Below are positions 8,175 to 16,863 of a stretch of DNA of 64,000 nucleotides, piece by piece. Positions within the stretch are counted from its first letter, which is position 1. Each line of letters opens with the position of its first letter. Position numbers and translations under genes: made by a program. Origin of the DNA: Aquaspirillum sp. LM1. Lineage in GTDB: Bacteria; Pseudomonadota; Gammaproteobacteria; Burkholderiales; Aquaspirillaceae. The stretch spans positions 682,001 through 746,000 of the forward strand of contig NZ_CP019509.1 of assembly GCF_002002905.1 (NCBI RefSeq), read 5' to 3'. The notes beneath the pieces were generated by a model. That model did no database searches and had not been told where the DNA came from. It saw only the letters and a program-made list of their open reading frames with translations.

Positions 8175-8374
8175 CTAAATCTGATGGGCTGGCCCATGTC
8201 GCCAGCCCCCGCCCCCCGGCCCGATTCCCATCGGGCCGGATGTTGCCGACAGACCGGGCTCACCCGGCAGGCAACACGCTGAACCGGTGGTGTGCTGGCG
8301 CACCGCCTGAACAGAGCCAGAGCATCGCCCCTTCGTGGCGGCGCTCCGAGAACATGAGGATGGAGACAACACAC

Positions 8375-10354
8375 ATGGCAAGCCCGCAAGCGTTGCGTGT
8401 CGAGACCCCCGCGCCGTCAAGGCCGGCACTTGATACTTTTCCCCAGCTATTGCTCAACCACGCCGCCGTGCGCGGTGAGCGCCCCGCCATGCGGGAAAAA
8501 GACCTGGGCATCTGGCAAACCTGGAGCTGGGCCGAGGTGGCCGGCGAAGTGCGCGCCATGGCCTGCGGACTGGCGGCGCGCGGCTTCAAGCGTGGCGACC
8601 GTCTGGCCATTGTCGGCGACAACCGGCCACGCCTGTACTGGAGCATGGCGGCGGCGCAATGCCTGGGCGGCGTGCCGGTGCCGCTGTACCAGGATGCCGT
8701 GGCCGAAGAAATGGTGTTTGTGCTGCAGGATGCTGCGGTGACCTTTGCCGTGGTGGAAGACCAGGAGCAGGTGGACAAGCTGCTGGACATCCGCGACCGC
8801 CTGCCGTCGCTGCAGCATATTGTTTACGACGACCCGCGCGGCATGCGCCACTACCAGCACGACGGCCTGCACAGCTTTGCCGAAGTGCTGGGTGACGGAC
8901 GGATCTACCACGACGAGCACCCGCATTTTTTCCAGAGCGAAGTAGACGCCGTGCGGGCCGAAGACGTGGCCATCATGCTGTACACCTCAGGCACCACCGG
9001 CAACCCCAAGGGCGTGGCGCACACTTATCACAGCATGATTGTCACCGCGCGCAACAGCATTGAAATGGAAGGGCTGACCGACCAGGAAGAAGTGCTGGCC
9101 TATTTGCCAATGGCCTGGGTGGGCGACAACCTGTTTTCCTATGCGCAGTCGATGGTGGCCGGGTTTTGCGTGTCCTGCCCGGAATCCAGCGAAACGGTGA
9201 TGACCGACATGCGCGAAATCGGGCCGACGTATTACTTTGCCCCGCCGCGCGTCTATGAAAACCTGCTGACCCAGGTGACCATCCGCATGGAAGACGCCAG
9301 TCCGATCAAGCGCTGGCTGTTCACCTATTTCATGGAGCATGCGCGCAAGACCGGCACCCGCATTGTCGATGGCCAGCAAGTAGGCTTCTGGGACCGGCTG
9401 GGTTACTGGCTGGGCAATCTGCTGGTATATGGCCCGGTGAAAAACGTGCTGGGCTTCTCGCGCATCAAGCTGGCGTTTACCGCTGGCGAAGCCATTGGCC
9501 CCGAGCTGTTCGACTTTTACCGGGCGCTGAAAATCAACATCAAGCAGCTGTACGGCTCCACCGAAGCCTATGTGATGATCTGCGTGCAACCCAATGGCCA
9601 GATCAAGCCAGACACCGTGGGCACCCCGGCACCCGGCGTGGAAGTGAAGATTGCCGACAGCGGCGAGGTGATCTTCCGTGGCCCTGGTGTATTCCACAGC
9701 TACTGGAATCGCCCGGACGCCACCGCCGAAACCAAGACTGACGACGGCTGGGTGCTGACCGGTGACGCCGGCTTCTTTGATGACGACGGCCATCTGAAAA
9801 TCATCGACCGGGCCAAGGACGTGGGCAAATTCACCCAGGGTGGCATGTTTGCGCCGAAATACCTGGAAAACAAGCTGAAGTTCTTCCCGTATATCAAGGA
9901 AGTGGTCACCTTTGGTGATGGCCGCGACCATGCCACGGCGTTTATCAATATCGATCTGTCTGCGGTGGGCAACTGGGCGGAAAAACGCAACCTGCCCTAC
10001 ACCGGCTACACCGACCTGGCCGGCCAGGAACCGGTGTACGAGCTGATCCGCGAATGCGTGGAAAAGGTGAATGCCGACCTGGCGCGCGACCCGCGTCTGG
10101 GCCACTCGCAAATCAAGCGCTTCCTGATTCTGCATAAAGAACTGGACGCCGACGACGGCGAGCTGACCCGCACCCGTAAGGTTCGGCGCAAGTTCATTTC
10201 CGAGCGCTACGGCATGCTGATCGACGCGCTGTATTCCGATGCCGTGGACTGCACCATCGATGCCCAGGTGAAGTTTGAAGATGGCCGCACCGGCAATATC
10301 CGCGCCACGCTCAAGCTGCGCGATACGCAAATCTTTCCGTTGACCACGGCCTGA
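8375..10354 (+). CDS. Long-chain-type acyl-CoA synthetase (AMP-forming)
   Basis: The protein has 659 residues from ATG 8375, chosen for GGAG at 8362-8365; in-frame starts at 8354 and 8240 would add residues unlike the family. It has the P-loop-like YTSGTTGNPKGVAHTYHSM, the substrate-pocket LYGSTEAYVM, TGDAGFFDDDGHLKIIDRAKD and a C-terminal catalytic-Lys domain with TRTRKVRRKF. It activates a carboxylic acid to acyl-CoA through an acyl-adenylate. It opens a six-gene unit with a Liv-type ABC importer 17 bp downstream and a LiuR-type operator upstream. The imported solute is therefore probably a carboxylic acid that this enzyme activates on entry. The natural substrate is unknown. Confidence 0.85.
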   Translation: MASPQALRVETPAPSRPALDTFPQLLLNHAAVRGERPAMREKDLGIWQTWSWAEVAGEVRAMACGLAARGFKRGDRLAIVGDNRPRLYWSMAAAQCLGGVPVPLYQDAVAEEMVFVLQDAAVTFAVVEDQEQVDKLLDIRDRLPSLQHIVYDDPRGMRHYQHDGLHSFAEVLGDGRIYHDEHPHFFQSEVDAVRAEDVAIMLYTSGTTGNPKGVAHTYHSMIVTARNSIEMEGLTDQEEVLAYLPMAWVGDNLFSYAQSMVAGFCVSCPESSETVMTDMREIGPTYYFAPPRVYENLLTQVTIRMEDASPIKRWLFTYFMEHARKTGTRIVDGQQVGFWDRLGYWLGNLLVYGPVKNVLGFSRIKLAFTAGEAIGPELFDFYRALKINIKQLYGSTEAYVMICVQPNGQIKPDTVGTPAPGVEVKIADSGEVIFRGPGVFHSYWNRPDATAETKTDDGWVLTGDAGFFDDDGHLKIIDRAKDVGKFTQGGMFAPKYLENKLKFFPYIKEVVTFGDGRDHATAFINIDLSAVGNWAEKRNLPYTGYTDLAGQEPVYELIRECVEKVNADLARDPRLGHSQIKRFLILHKELDADDGELTRTRKVRRKFISERYGMLIDALYSDAVDCTIDAQVKFEDGRTGNIRATLKLRDTQIFPLTTA

Positions 10355-10371
10355 CCGTAAGAGGCGACGAC

Positions 10372-11160
10372 ATGAATCCCAACCGCAAGATCGGCGACGT
10401 GATCCTCAAGGTGGAAAATATTTCCATGTCCTTTGGTGGGGTCAAGGCGCTGACCAATATCAGCCTGGATGTCCGCGAGCACGAAGTCTGCGCGATCATC
10501 GGCCCGAACGGGGCGGGCAAAAGCTCGATGCTCAATGTGATCAACGGCGTCTATCACCCGCAGGAAGGCCGGATCATCTACAAGGGCCATGCCAGCCAGA
10601 GCATGCACGCCCACGAAGCTGCCCGCCACGGCATTGCCCGCACCTTCCAGAACATCGCCCTGTTCAAGGGCATGAGCGTGCTGGACAACATCATGACCGG
10701 GCGCAACCTGAAGATGCACACCAACTTCCTGCAGCAGGCGCTGTACTGGGGGGCTACCCAGCGCGAGGAAATCCGCCACCGGCGCAAGGTGGAAGAAATC
10801 ATCGATTTCCTGCAAATCGAAAACATCCGCAAAACCCCGGTGGGCCGCCTGCCTTATGGTTTGCAAAAGCGCGTCGAGCTGGGCCGGGCGCTGGCCGCCG
10901 AGCCCACCCTGCTGCTGCTGGACGAGCCGATGGCCGGCATGAACGTTGAAGAAAAACAGGACATGTGCCGCTTCATCCTCGACGTCAACGACGAGTTTGG
11001 CACCACCATCGTGCTGATCGAACACGACATGGGCGTGGTGATGGATATTTCCGACCGGGTGATCGTGCTGGATTACGGCAAGAAGATTGGCGACGGCAGC
11101 CCCGAGGAAGTGCGCGCCAACCCGGATGTGATTGCCGCCTATCTGGGCACCTCGCACTAG
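10372..11160 (+). CDS. Liv-type ABC transporter ATP-binding protein (LivG family)
   Basis: The protein has 262 residues. Walker A is GPNGAGKSSMLNVINGVY, the Q-loop region is RTFQNIALF, the signature region is LPYGLQKRVELGRALA and Walker B is LLLLDEPMAGM, with the switch His in IVLIEHDMGVVMDISD. The C-terminal ending (GSPEEVRANPDVIAAYLG) is typical of LivG. The signature YGLQK replaces the common SGGQQ, as is usual in this branch. It powers import together with the LivF partner at 14763. It follows the synthetase by 17 bp. Confidence 0.9.
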   Translation: MNPNRKIGDVILKVENISMSFGGVKALTNISLDVREHEVCAIIGPNGAGKSSMLNVINGVYHPQEGRIIYKGHASQSMHAHEAARHGIARTFQNIALFKGMSVLDNIMTGRNLKMHTNFLQQALYWGATQREEIRHRRKVEEIIDFLQIENIRKTPVGRLPYGLQKRVELGRALAAEPTLLLLDEPMAGMNVEEKQDMCRFILDVNDEFGTTIVLIEHDMGVVMDISDRVIVLDYGKKIGDGSPEEVRANPDVIAAYLGTSH

Positions 11161-11182
11161 CCGCCTCAGGAGAAACAGAATC

Positions 11183-12064
11183 ATGCAATTTTTTATTGAA
11201 GTGCTGGTCGGCGGCCTGCTCGCCGGGGTGATGTACTCGCTGGTGGCGCTGGGTTTTGTGCTGATCTACAAAGCCTCTGGGGTATTCAACTTTGCCCAGG
11301 GCGCACTGGTGCTGTTTGCTGCGCTGACCTTTGTCAGTATCGAAAAAATGGGCGTGCCGTTCTGGATTGCCCTGGCCATTACCCTGGGCATCATGGTGCT
11401 GATGGGGGTAGCGATCGAGCGGATTGTGTTGCGCCGGCTGGTCAACCAGCCGCCAATTTCACTGTTCATGGCCACCATCGGCCTGTCCTTCTTCATCGAA
11501 GGCCTGGCGCAGACGGTGTGGGGCACCGAAGTGCATGGCCTGGATCTGGGCATTGCCGATGAACCGTTCGATGTGATGGGCGTGTTCATCTCCAAGTTCG
11601 ACCTGTTTGCCGCCACCCTGTCTGGCGTGCTGGTGGCCGCGCTGGCGCTGTTCTTCCAGAAAACCAAGCTGGGCCGTGCGCTGCGTGCGGTGGCCGATGA
11701 CCATCAGGCCGCGCTGTCGGTGGGCATTCCGCTCAAGCATATCTGGGCAATTGTCTGGGCGGTGGCCGGTTTTGTTGCCCTGGTGGCCGGCATGCTGTGG
11801 GGCTCGCGGCTGGGGGTGCAGTTTGCCCTGACGCTGGTGGTGCTCAAGGCGCTGCCGGTGCTGATTCTCGGTGGCTTTACCTCGGTGCCGGGGGCGATTG
11901 TCGGCGGGCTGATTGTCGGTGCTGGCGAAAAGCTGGCCGAAGTGTACCTGGGCCCATTCATTGGCGGCGGCATTGAAAACTGGTTCCCCTACATGCTCGC
12001 CCTGCTGTTTTTGCTGGTTCGCCCGGAAGGCTTGTTTGGCGAACGTCATATCGAGCGGGTGTAA
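11183..12064 (+). CDS. Liv-type ABC transporter permease (LivH family)
   Basis: The protein has 293 residues, all hydrophobic helices with short loops. Start ATG 11183 has AGGAG ten bases upstream. Family markers are GGLLAGVMYSLVALGFVLIYKASGVFN near the N terminus, the RALRAVADDHQAALSVGI cytoplasmic coupling region and GGFTSVPGAIVGGLIVGAGE near the C terminus. It forms the membrane channel with the LivM protein downstream. The gap to the ATPase gene is 22 bp. Confidence 0.9.
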   Translation: MQFFIEVLVGGLLAGVMYSLVALGFVLIYKASGVFNFAQGALVLFAALTFVSIEKMGVPFWIALAITLGIMVLMGVAIERIVLRRLVNQPPISLFMATIGLSFFIEGLAQTVWGTEVHGLDLGIADEPFDVMGVFISKFDLFAATLSGVLVAALALFFQKTKLGRALRAVADDHQAALSVGIPLKHIWAIVWAVAGFVALVAGMLWGSRLGVQFALTLVVLKALPVLILGGFTSVPGAIVGGLIVGAGEKLAEVYLGPFIGGGIENWFPYMLALLFLLVRPEGLFGERHIERV

Positions 12065-12154
12065 GCGGCCCTCCTGGGTGTGGCGGGTGGCACAGCCCCT
12101 GCCCATCCGGCCCGGTACCCCCTCTTACCCAGCCCCATTCTGGAGTCAATAGCG

Positions 12155-13219
12155 ATGATTTACCGCGAAGCTGGACAGTTCAAGATTAATTATCAGAGCG
12201 ACTCGGCCATTTTGCCGATTCTGCAGGACCGGCTGTTCATGTTCGGCCTGCTCGCCCTGGCCTTTATCGTCATCCCGGTGGTGGGGTCGAATTATTTCCT
12301 GGCCGGCATCCTCACCCCCTTTCTGATTCTGGCGCTGGCCGCGCTGGGGCTGAATATCCTGACCGGCTACGCTGGCCAGCTGTCGCTGGGTTCGGCGGCA
12401 TTCATGGCGGTGGGCGCGTTTGCCACCTACAACTTCATGATCCGCATCCCAGGGATTCCGCTCTTGCTCGCCCTGCTGCTGGGGGGGGTAATGGCGGCGC
12501 TGGTCGGGGTGTTGTTCGGCTTGCCCAGCCTGCGCATCAAGGGTTTTTATCTGGCCGTGGCCACCCTGGCAGCGCAGTTCTTCATTGAATGGGCGCTGAC
12601 CAAATTTGGCTGGTTCACCAATTATTCCAGCTCGGGGGTGATTTCTGCGCCGGAAATGCAGGTGTTTGGCATTGCCATCGATACTGCCGCCAAGAAATAC
12701 CTGTTCACCCTGGCGATTGTCGCCGTGCTCACCCTGGCGGCCAAAAACCTGGTGCGCAGTGCCATGGGCCGCAGCTGGATGGCGGTGCGCGACATGGACG
12801 TGGCCGCCGAAGTGATTGGCATCCCCATCCTGAAAACCAAGCTGCTGGCCTTTGCCATCAGTTCGTTTTACTGCGGCATTGCCGGCGCGCTGTGGGCCTT
12901 CGTGCTGCTGGGTACGGTGGATCCGCAAGCCTTCGACCTGCACCGCTCGTTTCAGGTGCTGTTCATGATCATTGTCGGCGGTGTCGGCTCGATTCTGGGC
13001 TCCTATCTGGGCGCAGCGTTCATCGTGCTGCTGCCGATTGTGCTCAATCTGGTGGGCCAACTGTTCCACGGCGCGGTCAGCACCCAGTTTCTGTCCAACC
13101 TGGAAATGATGCTGTTTGGCGGGCTGATTATTTTCTTCCTGATTGTTGAGCCGCATGGTCTGGCCCGCCTGTGGCAGATCGCCAAGGAAAAGCTGCGCAT
13201 GTGGCCGTTCCCGCACTAA
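12155..13219 (+). CDS. Liv-type ABC transporter permease (LivM family)
   Basis: The protein has 354 residues from ATG 12155, with GGAG nine bases upstream. About 30 N-terminal hydrophilic residues lead into a multi-pass membrane protein. LivM hallmarks are LAALGLNILTGYAGQLSLGSAAFMAVGAFATY, the MGRSWMAVRDMDVAAEVIGI coupling helix and the late VGGVGSILGSYLGAAFIV. It pairs with LivH to form the translocation path. Confidence 0.9.
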   Translation: MIYREAGQFKINYQSDSAILPILQDRLFMFGLLALAFIVIPVVGSNYFLAGILTPFLILALAALGLNILTGYAGQLSLGSAAFMAVGAFATYNFMIRIPGIPLLLALLLGGVMAALVGVLFGLPSLRIKGFYLAVATLAAQFFIEWALTKFGWFTNYSSSGVISAPEMQVFGIAIDTAAKKYLFTLAIVAVLTLAAKNLVRSAMGRSWMAVRDMDVAAEVIGIPILKTKLLAFAISSFYCGIAGALWAFVLLGTVDPQAFDLHRSFQVLFMIIVGGVGSILGSYLGAAFIVLLPIVLNLVGQLFHGAVSTQFLSNLEMMLFGGLIIFFLIVEPHGLARLWQIAKEKLRMWPFPH

Positions 13220-13280
13220 GTGATGCTGAGCATGATGTGGCAGACAGCGGATGCCTGGCATCCATCCCTTGTGTAGTCCC

Positions 13281-13310
13281 GCCATGCCGTCGCGCAGACG
13301 GCGGCATGGC
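13281..13310 (+). other. Intergenic hairpin before the binding-protein gene
   Basis: GCCATGCCG and CGGCATGGC pair across a short loop in the 130-bp gap between livM and the substrate-binding protein gene. Such stems between transporter cistrons often set unequal expression by stabilising or partly terminating mRNA; that role here is inferred. Confidence 0.45.
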
Positions 13311-13349
13311 AAAGCCGTAGCTGACATTCAAAAACCGAGGAGAGACACC

Positions 13350-14678
13350 ATGAAGACGAATTCCCTGAAGCGTTCCGTCCTGGCTGTGGCCGTGTCGTTG
13401 GGCACGCTGGCCGCCGGACAGGCCTGGGCTGCCGAGCAGTTCATCCCGATTCCCAGCTACCGTGTTGGCCCGTATGCATCGGGCGGCTCCAAGTATTACG
13501 GCGGCCTGATTGACTACATCAATCTGGTCAATGCCAAGGAGGGCGGCGTGGGCGGCGTCAAGCTGACCTACGAAGAATGCGAAACCGAATACAAGAACGA
13601 CCGGGGTGTGGAGTGTTACGAGCGGCTCAAGGGCAAGGGTGAGGCCGGCGCGTCGATGTTCAACTTCATGTCCACCGGCATCACCTACGCCACCATGGAC
13701 CGCGCCTCGCAGGACAAGATTCCGCTGGTGACCATCGGCTTTGGCCGCGCCGACGCCAAGGACGGCAGCGTGTTTCCCTATGTGTTTCCGCTGATTACTT
13801 CGTACTGGAGCCAGGCCTCGGCCAAGATCAGCTATATCGGCCAGCGCCTGGGCGGCATGGACAAGCTCAAGGGCAAGAAGATCGTCAACCTCTACCACGG
13901 CTCGGCTTACGGCAAGGAAACCATGCCGGTGCTGGAGGCGTTTTCCAAGAAATACGGTTTCGAGCTGGTGAATGTGGAAGTCCCGGCACCGGGCACCGAA
14001 CAGCAATCGCAATGGCTGGAAATCCGTCGCCAGCAGCCAGACTTCGTCATTCTGCGCAGCTGGGGGGTGATGACCCCGGCGGCGATCAAGGCCGCCGCCA
14101 AGGTGGGCTTCCCGCGTGACAAGGTGGTGGCAGTGTGGTGGGGCGGCTCGGAAGAAGACGTGATCCCGGCAGGTGATGCCGCCAAGGGTTATATCGCCGG
14201 CAGCTTTGCTTCCGACGGCACCAGCTTCCCGGTGATTCAGGACATCCAGAAAACCCTGTACGCCAACGGCAAGGGCAATCTGTCCGAGCAAAGCGCCATC
14301 GGCACGGTCAACTACAACCGTGGCGTGATCGGCGGGATCATGATGGTGGAAGCCATCCGTGTGGCGCAGGGCAAGTTTGGCAAAAAAGCCCTGAATGGCG
14401 ACGAAGTGCGCTGGGGCCTGGAGCACCTCGACCTGAACGCCGCCCGGCTGAAGGCGCTGGGTGCCGCCAATATGATTCCAGGGGTGAAAACCTCGTGTGC
14501 CAACCACGAAGGCTCGGGCTACACCCGCTTCATGCAGTGGGACGGCAAGGCCTGGAAGCCGGCTTCCAACTGGATTGCCCCGGACAACAGCGTGCTCGAC
14601 CCGCTGGTGAAAGCCTCGGCAGACAAGTACGCCAAGGAAAAGGGCATCACCCCGCGTGACTGCAGCAAGGAAAAGTAA
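13350..14678 (+). CDS. Periplasmic substrate-binding protein of the Liv-type ABC transporter
   Basis: The protein has 442 residues from ATG 13350, with GAGGAGAGA upstream. The signal peptide is clear: a KTNSLKR basic start, a hydrophobic core, and cleavage after GQAWA. The mature part is a type I periplasmic binding fold (Peripla_BP_6) with YRVGPYASGGSKYYGG at the ligand side and VKLTYEECETEYKNDRGVECYERL, a stretch common in the branch found next to acyl-CoA synthetases. At about 420 mature residues it is longer than LivJ/LivK. The ligand is not known. The gene pair with the synthetase argues for an organic acid rather than leucine. Confidence 0.88.
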   Translation: MKTNSLKRSVLAVAVSLGTLAAGQAWAAEQFIPIPSYRVGPYASGGSKYYGGLIDYINLVNAKEGGVGGVKLTYEECETEYKNDRGVECYERLKGKGEAGASMFNFMSTGITYATMDRASQDKIPLVTIGFGRADAKDGSVFPYVFPLITSYWSQASAKISYIGQRLGGMDKLKGKKIVNLYHGSAYGKETMPVLEAFSKKYGFELVNVEVPAPGTEQQSQWLEIRRQQPDFVILRSWGVMTPAAIKAAAKVGFPRDKVVAVWWGGSEEDVIPAGDAAKGYIAGSFASDGTSFPVIQDIQKTLYANGKGNLSEQSAIGTVNYNRGVIGGIMMVEAIRVAQGKFGKKALNGDEVRWGLEHLDLNAARLKALGAANMIPGVKTSCANHEGSGYTRFMQWDGKAWKPASNWIAPDNSVLDPLVKASADKYAKEKGITPRDCSKEK

Positions 14679-14762
14679 TCCACCCGGCCCCGGTGTCTGC
14701 CGGGGAGGATGTCCTGTTTGCCGGCGGATGCGCGTTATCCGCCGGCCCTATGGAGCCGCATC

Positions 14763-15611
14763 ATGAGTCAAACCGGCATTGTTCCCGGCCACACCGACCA
14801 GCAGCCGAGCCCGTTCTTGCTGTCGGTCAACAATATTGAAGTGATTTACAACCATGTGATTCTGGTGCTCAAGGGCGTGTCGCTGGATGTGCCGGAAGGC
14901 AGCATTGTTGCCCTGCTGGGCGGCAACGGCGCGGGCAAGAGCACCACACTGAAAGCCATTTCCAACCTGCTGGCCAGCGAACGCGGCGACGTGACCAAGG
15001 GCTCGGTCGAGTTTCGCGGCGAGCGGGTGGACCAGCTCACCCCGGACGCACTGGTCAAGCGCGGCGTGGTGCAGGTGATGGAAGGCCGCCACTGCTTTGG
15101 CCACCTCACCGTGGAAGAAAACCTGCTGACTGGCGCGTACACGCGCAAGGCAGGCCGCGCTGAAATCAAGGACAGCCTGGAAAAGGTTTACCACTATTTT
15201 CCCCGGCTGAAAGTGCGTCGGCAAAGCCAGGCGGGTTACACCTCGGGCGGTGAACAGCAGATGGTGGCAGTGGGTCGGGCGCTGATGGCGCAGCCCAGCA
15301 TGATTTTGCTCGACGAGCCGTCGATGGGCCTGGCCCCGCAGATTGTTGAAGAAATTTTCGAGATCGTCAAAGACCTCAATCAAAAAGAGCGAGTGAGCTT
15401 TCTGCTCGCCGAACAGAACACCATGGTGGCGCTGCGTTACGCCAACTTTGGCTACATTCTGGAAAATGGCCGGGTGGTGATGGATGGCACGGCGGAGGCT
15501 TTGTCCACCAACGAGGATGTGAAGGAATTTTATCTGGGCTTGGGGGGCGAGGGGCGCAAGAGCTTCCGTGAGGTGAAGCATTATCGTCGGCGCAAGCGGT
15601 GGCTGGCGTAA
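14763..15611 (+). CDS. Liv-type ABC transporter ATP-binding protein (LivF family)
   Basis: The protein has 282 residues from ATG 14763, with GGAG upstream. It has Walker A GGNGAGKSTTLKAISNLL, the MEGRHCFGHLTVEENL segment typical of LivF, signature region TSGGEQQMVAVGRALMAQP and Walker B MILLDEPSMGLAP. The C-terminal extension (GEGRKSFREVKHYRRRKRWLA) is longer and more basic than in LivF and may be a docking tail. It completes the five-gene importer. Confidence 0.9.
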   Translation: MSQTGIVPGHTDQQPSPFLLSVNNIEVIYNHVILVLKGVSLDVPEGSIVALLGGNGAGKSTTLKAISNLLASERGDVTKGSVEFRGERVDQLTPDALVKRGVVQVMEGRHCFGHLTVEENLLTGAYTRKAGRAEIKDSLEKVYHYFPRLKVRRQSQAGYTSGGEQQMVAVGRALMAQPSMILLDEPSMGLAPQIVEEIFEIVKDLNQKERVSFLLAEQNTMVALRYANFGYILENGRVVMDGTAEALSTNEDVKEFYLGLGGEGRKSFREVKHYRRRKRWLA

Positions 15612-15660
15612 GGGGGGGTTGTTGTTGAGGGGGTGGTCGCGCTGATGTGCTGGGGCTGAT

Positions 15661-15925
15661 TTGGGGCGGGAGTTCGTCCCGCAGCCGACCTTCTTTCTTT
15701 GCTTCGCCAAAGAAAGAAGGCAAAGAAAGGCGACCCGACTTCCGCGCCCAGCCTGCGGCTGGGTGCCCTGCGCTTCTCAACCCTCAGGGCCGGCCCGGGA
15801 ACTCGCGTCGGCTACGCCGCCGCTCAAACAACCGTGCCGGACGTCCCCCTGAGGGTCTGCGATGCTCGGCGCTGCACACGGGGGGTAAAGCGGTTAAGCG
15901 CAACGGATTGAGCGTTGCATGAACA
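15661..15925. repeat. Structured intergenic repeat with nested hairpins
   Basis: This starts in the 1.25-kb gene-free stretch after livF. A perfect 13-bp stem (CCTTCTTTCTTTG, 15689-15701, with its complement at 15708-15720) is followed by smaller GC-rich stems, including an outer pair formed by CCCTCAGG near 15780 and CCTGAGGG near 15850. The open frames across it are not credible genes: they change with frame and carry low-information Arg/Ala/Pro-rich sequence. It looks like a dispersed, RNA-structured intergenic element. Confidence 0.55.
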
Positions 15926-15949
15926 TGAGGAATGCCGGAGAAAATCGTG

Positions 15950-16745
15950 GTCCCCGCGCAGGCGGGGACCCAGGCAAGGCACCACGGCGTGGTGACGGTA
16001 AAGCTGCTTTAACCGCCGTTTGTCGCGTATTGGCCCGTACCACGCCGTGGTGAGTTTCTGGATTCCCGCCTGCGCGGGAATGACGGGGTGGGGCGCGGCG
16101 GGTGATGTGTGGTGGAAATGACCGGGTTGGGCGCGACAGATTGCGGATGGTGCCATCGTTGTGTGCCACCTCAATGTTTTACCCCGCCTCCGCGTCGTCC
16201 CCGCGCAGGCGGGGACCCAGGCAGGGCACCACGGCGTGGTGACGGTGAAGCTGCTTTAACCGCTGTTTGTCGCGTATTGGCCCGCACCACGCCGTGGTGA
16301 GCCTCTGGATTCCCGCCTGCGCGGGAATGACGGGGTGGGGCGCAACGGGTGATGCGTGGTGGAAATGACCGGGTTGGGCGCGACAGAGTGTGGGTGTTGC
16401 CATCGTTGTGTGCCACCTCAATGTTTTACCCCGCCTCCGCGTCGTCCCCGCGTAGGCGGGGACCCAGGCAAATCGCCACGGCGTGCTGACGGTGACGCTG
16501 CTTTAACCGCCGTTTGTCGCGTATTGGCCCGCACCACGCCGTGGTGAGTTTCTGGATTCCCGCCTGCGCGGGAATGACGAGGTGGGGCGAAACGGGTGAT
16601 GCGTGGTGGAAATGACCAGGTAGGGCGCGACAGAGTGTGGGTGTTGCCATCGTTGTGTGCCACCTCTGTGTTTTACCCCGCCTCCGCGTCGTCCCCGCTC
16701 AGGTGGGGACCCAGGCAAGGCACCACGGCGTGGTGACGGTGAAAG
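15950..16745. repeat. 247-bp tandem array, 3.2 copies, of nested palindromes
   Basis: The motif GTCCCCGCG(C/T)AGG recurs at 15950, 16197, 16444 and, slightly diverged, 16691, exactly 247 bp apart. Each unit holds an arm GTCCCCGC..GCGGGGAC, an inner ACCACGGCGTGGT, a spacer, ACCACGCCGTGGT, and an opposite arm ATTCCCGC..GCGGGAAT (16062-16081, 16309-16328, 16556-16575). The whole is a large imperfect inverted repeat. The ATTCCC-N8-GGGAAT arm matches the neisserial dRS3 pattern. The rest of the unit is a conserved linker of about 110 bp. The fourth copy breaks off near 16745, and the run to the next gene at 16864 holds only its ribosome site. Confidence 0.9.
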
Positions 16746-16863
16746 TGCGTTGACCGTGGTTTGTTGAGTGATTCACCGCCACGTGCCACCGCAAGAATGA
16801 GGTTTGGCCGGTTATCACGGCCAGTGTGTTGAATAAGTAACATCCCAAATCGAGGATATCCCG

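Noticed and set aside
15647-15922. Short plus-strand frames just after livF
   Set aside because: They overlap a hairpin-rich repeat, are Arg/Pro/Ala-rich in every frame and have no ribosome site.
15824-16718. Open frames across the tandem array on both strands (for example ones containing RHSRAGGNP)
   Set aside because: They follow the 247-bp repeat, occur in several frames, and translate dRS3-like palindromes. This is a well-known source of false ORFs.
15950-16745. CRISPR array
   Set aside because: The period is 247 bp with conserved spacers and internal palindromes, and no cas genes are present.
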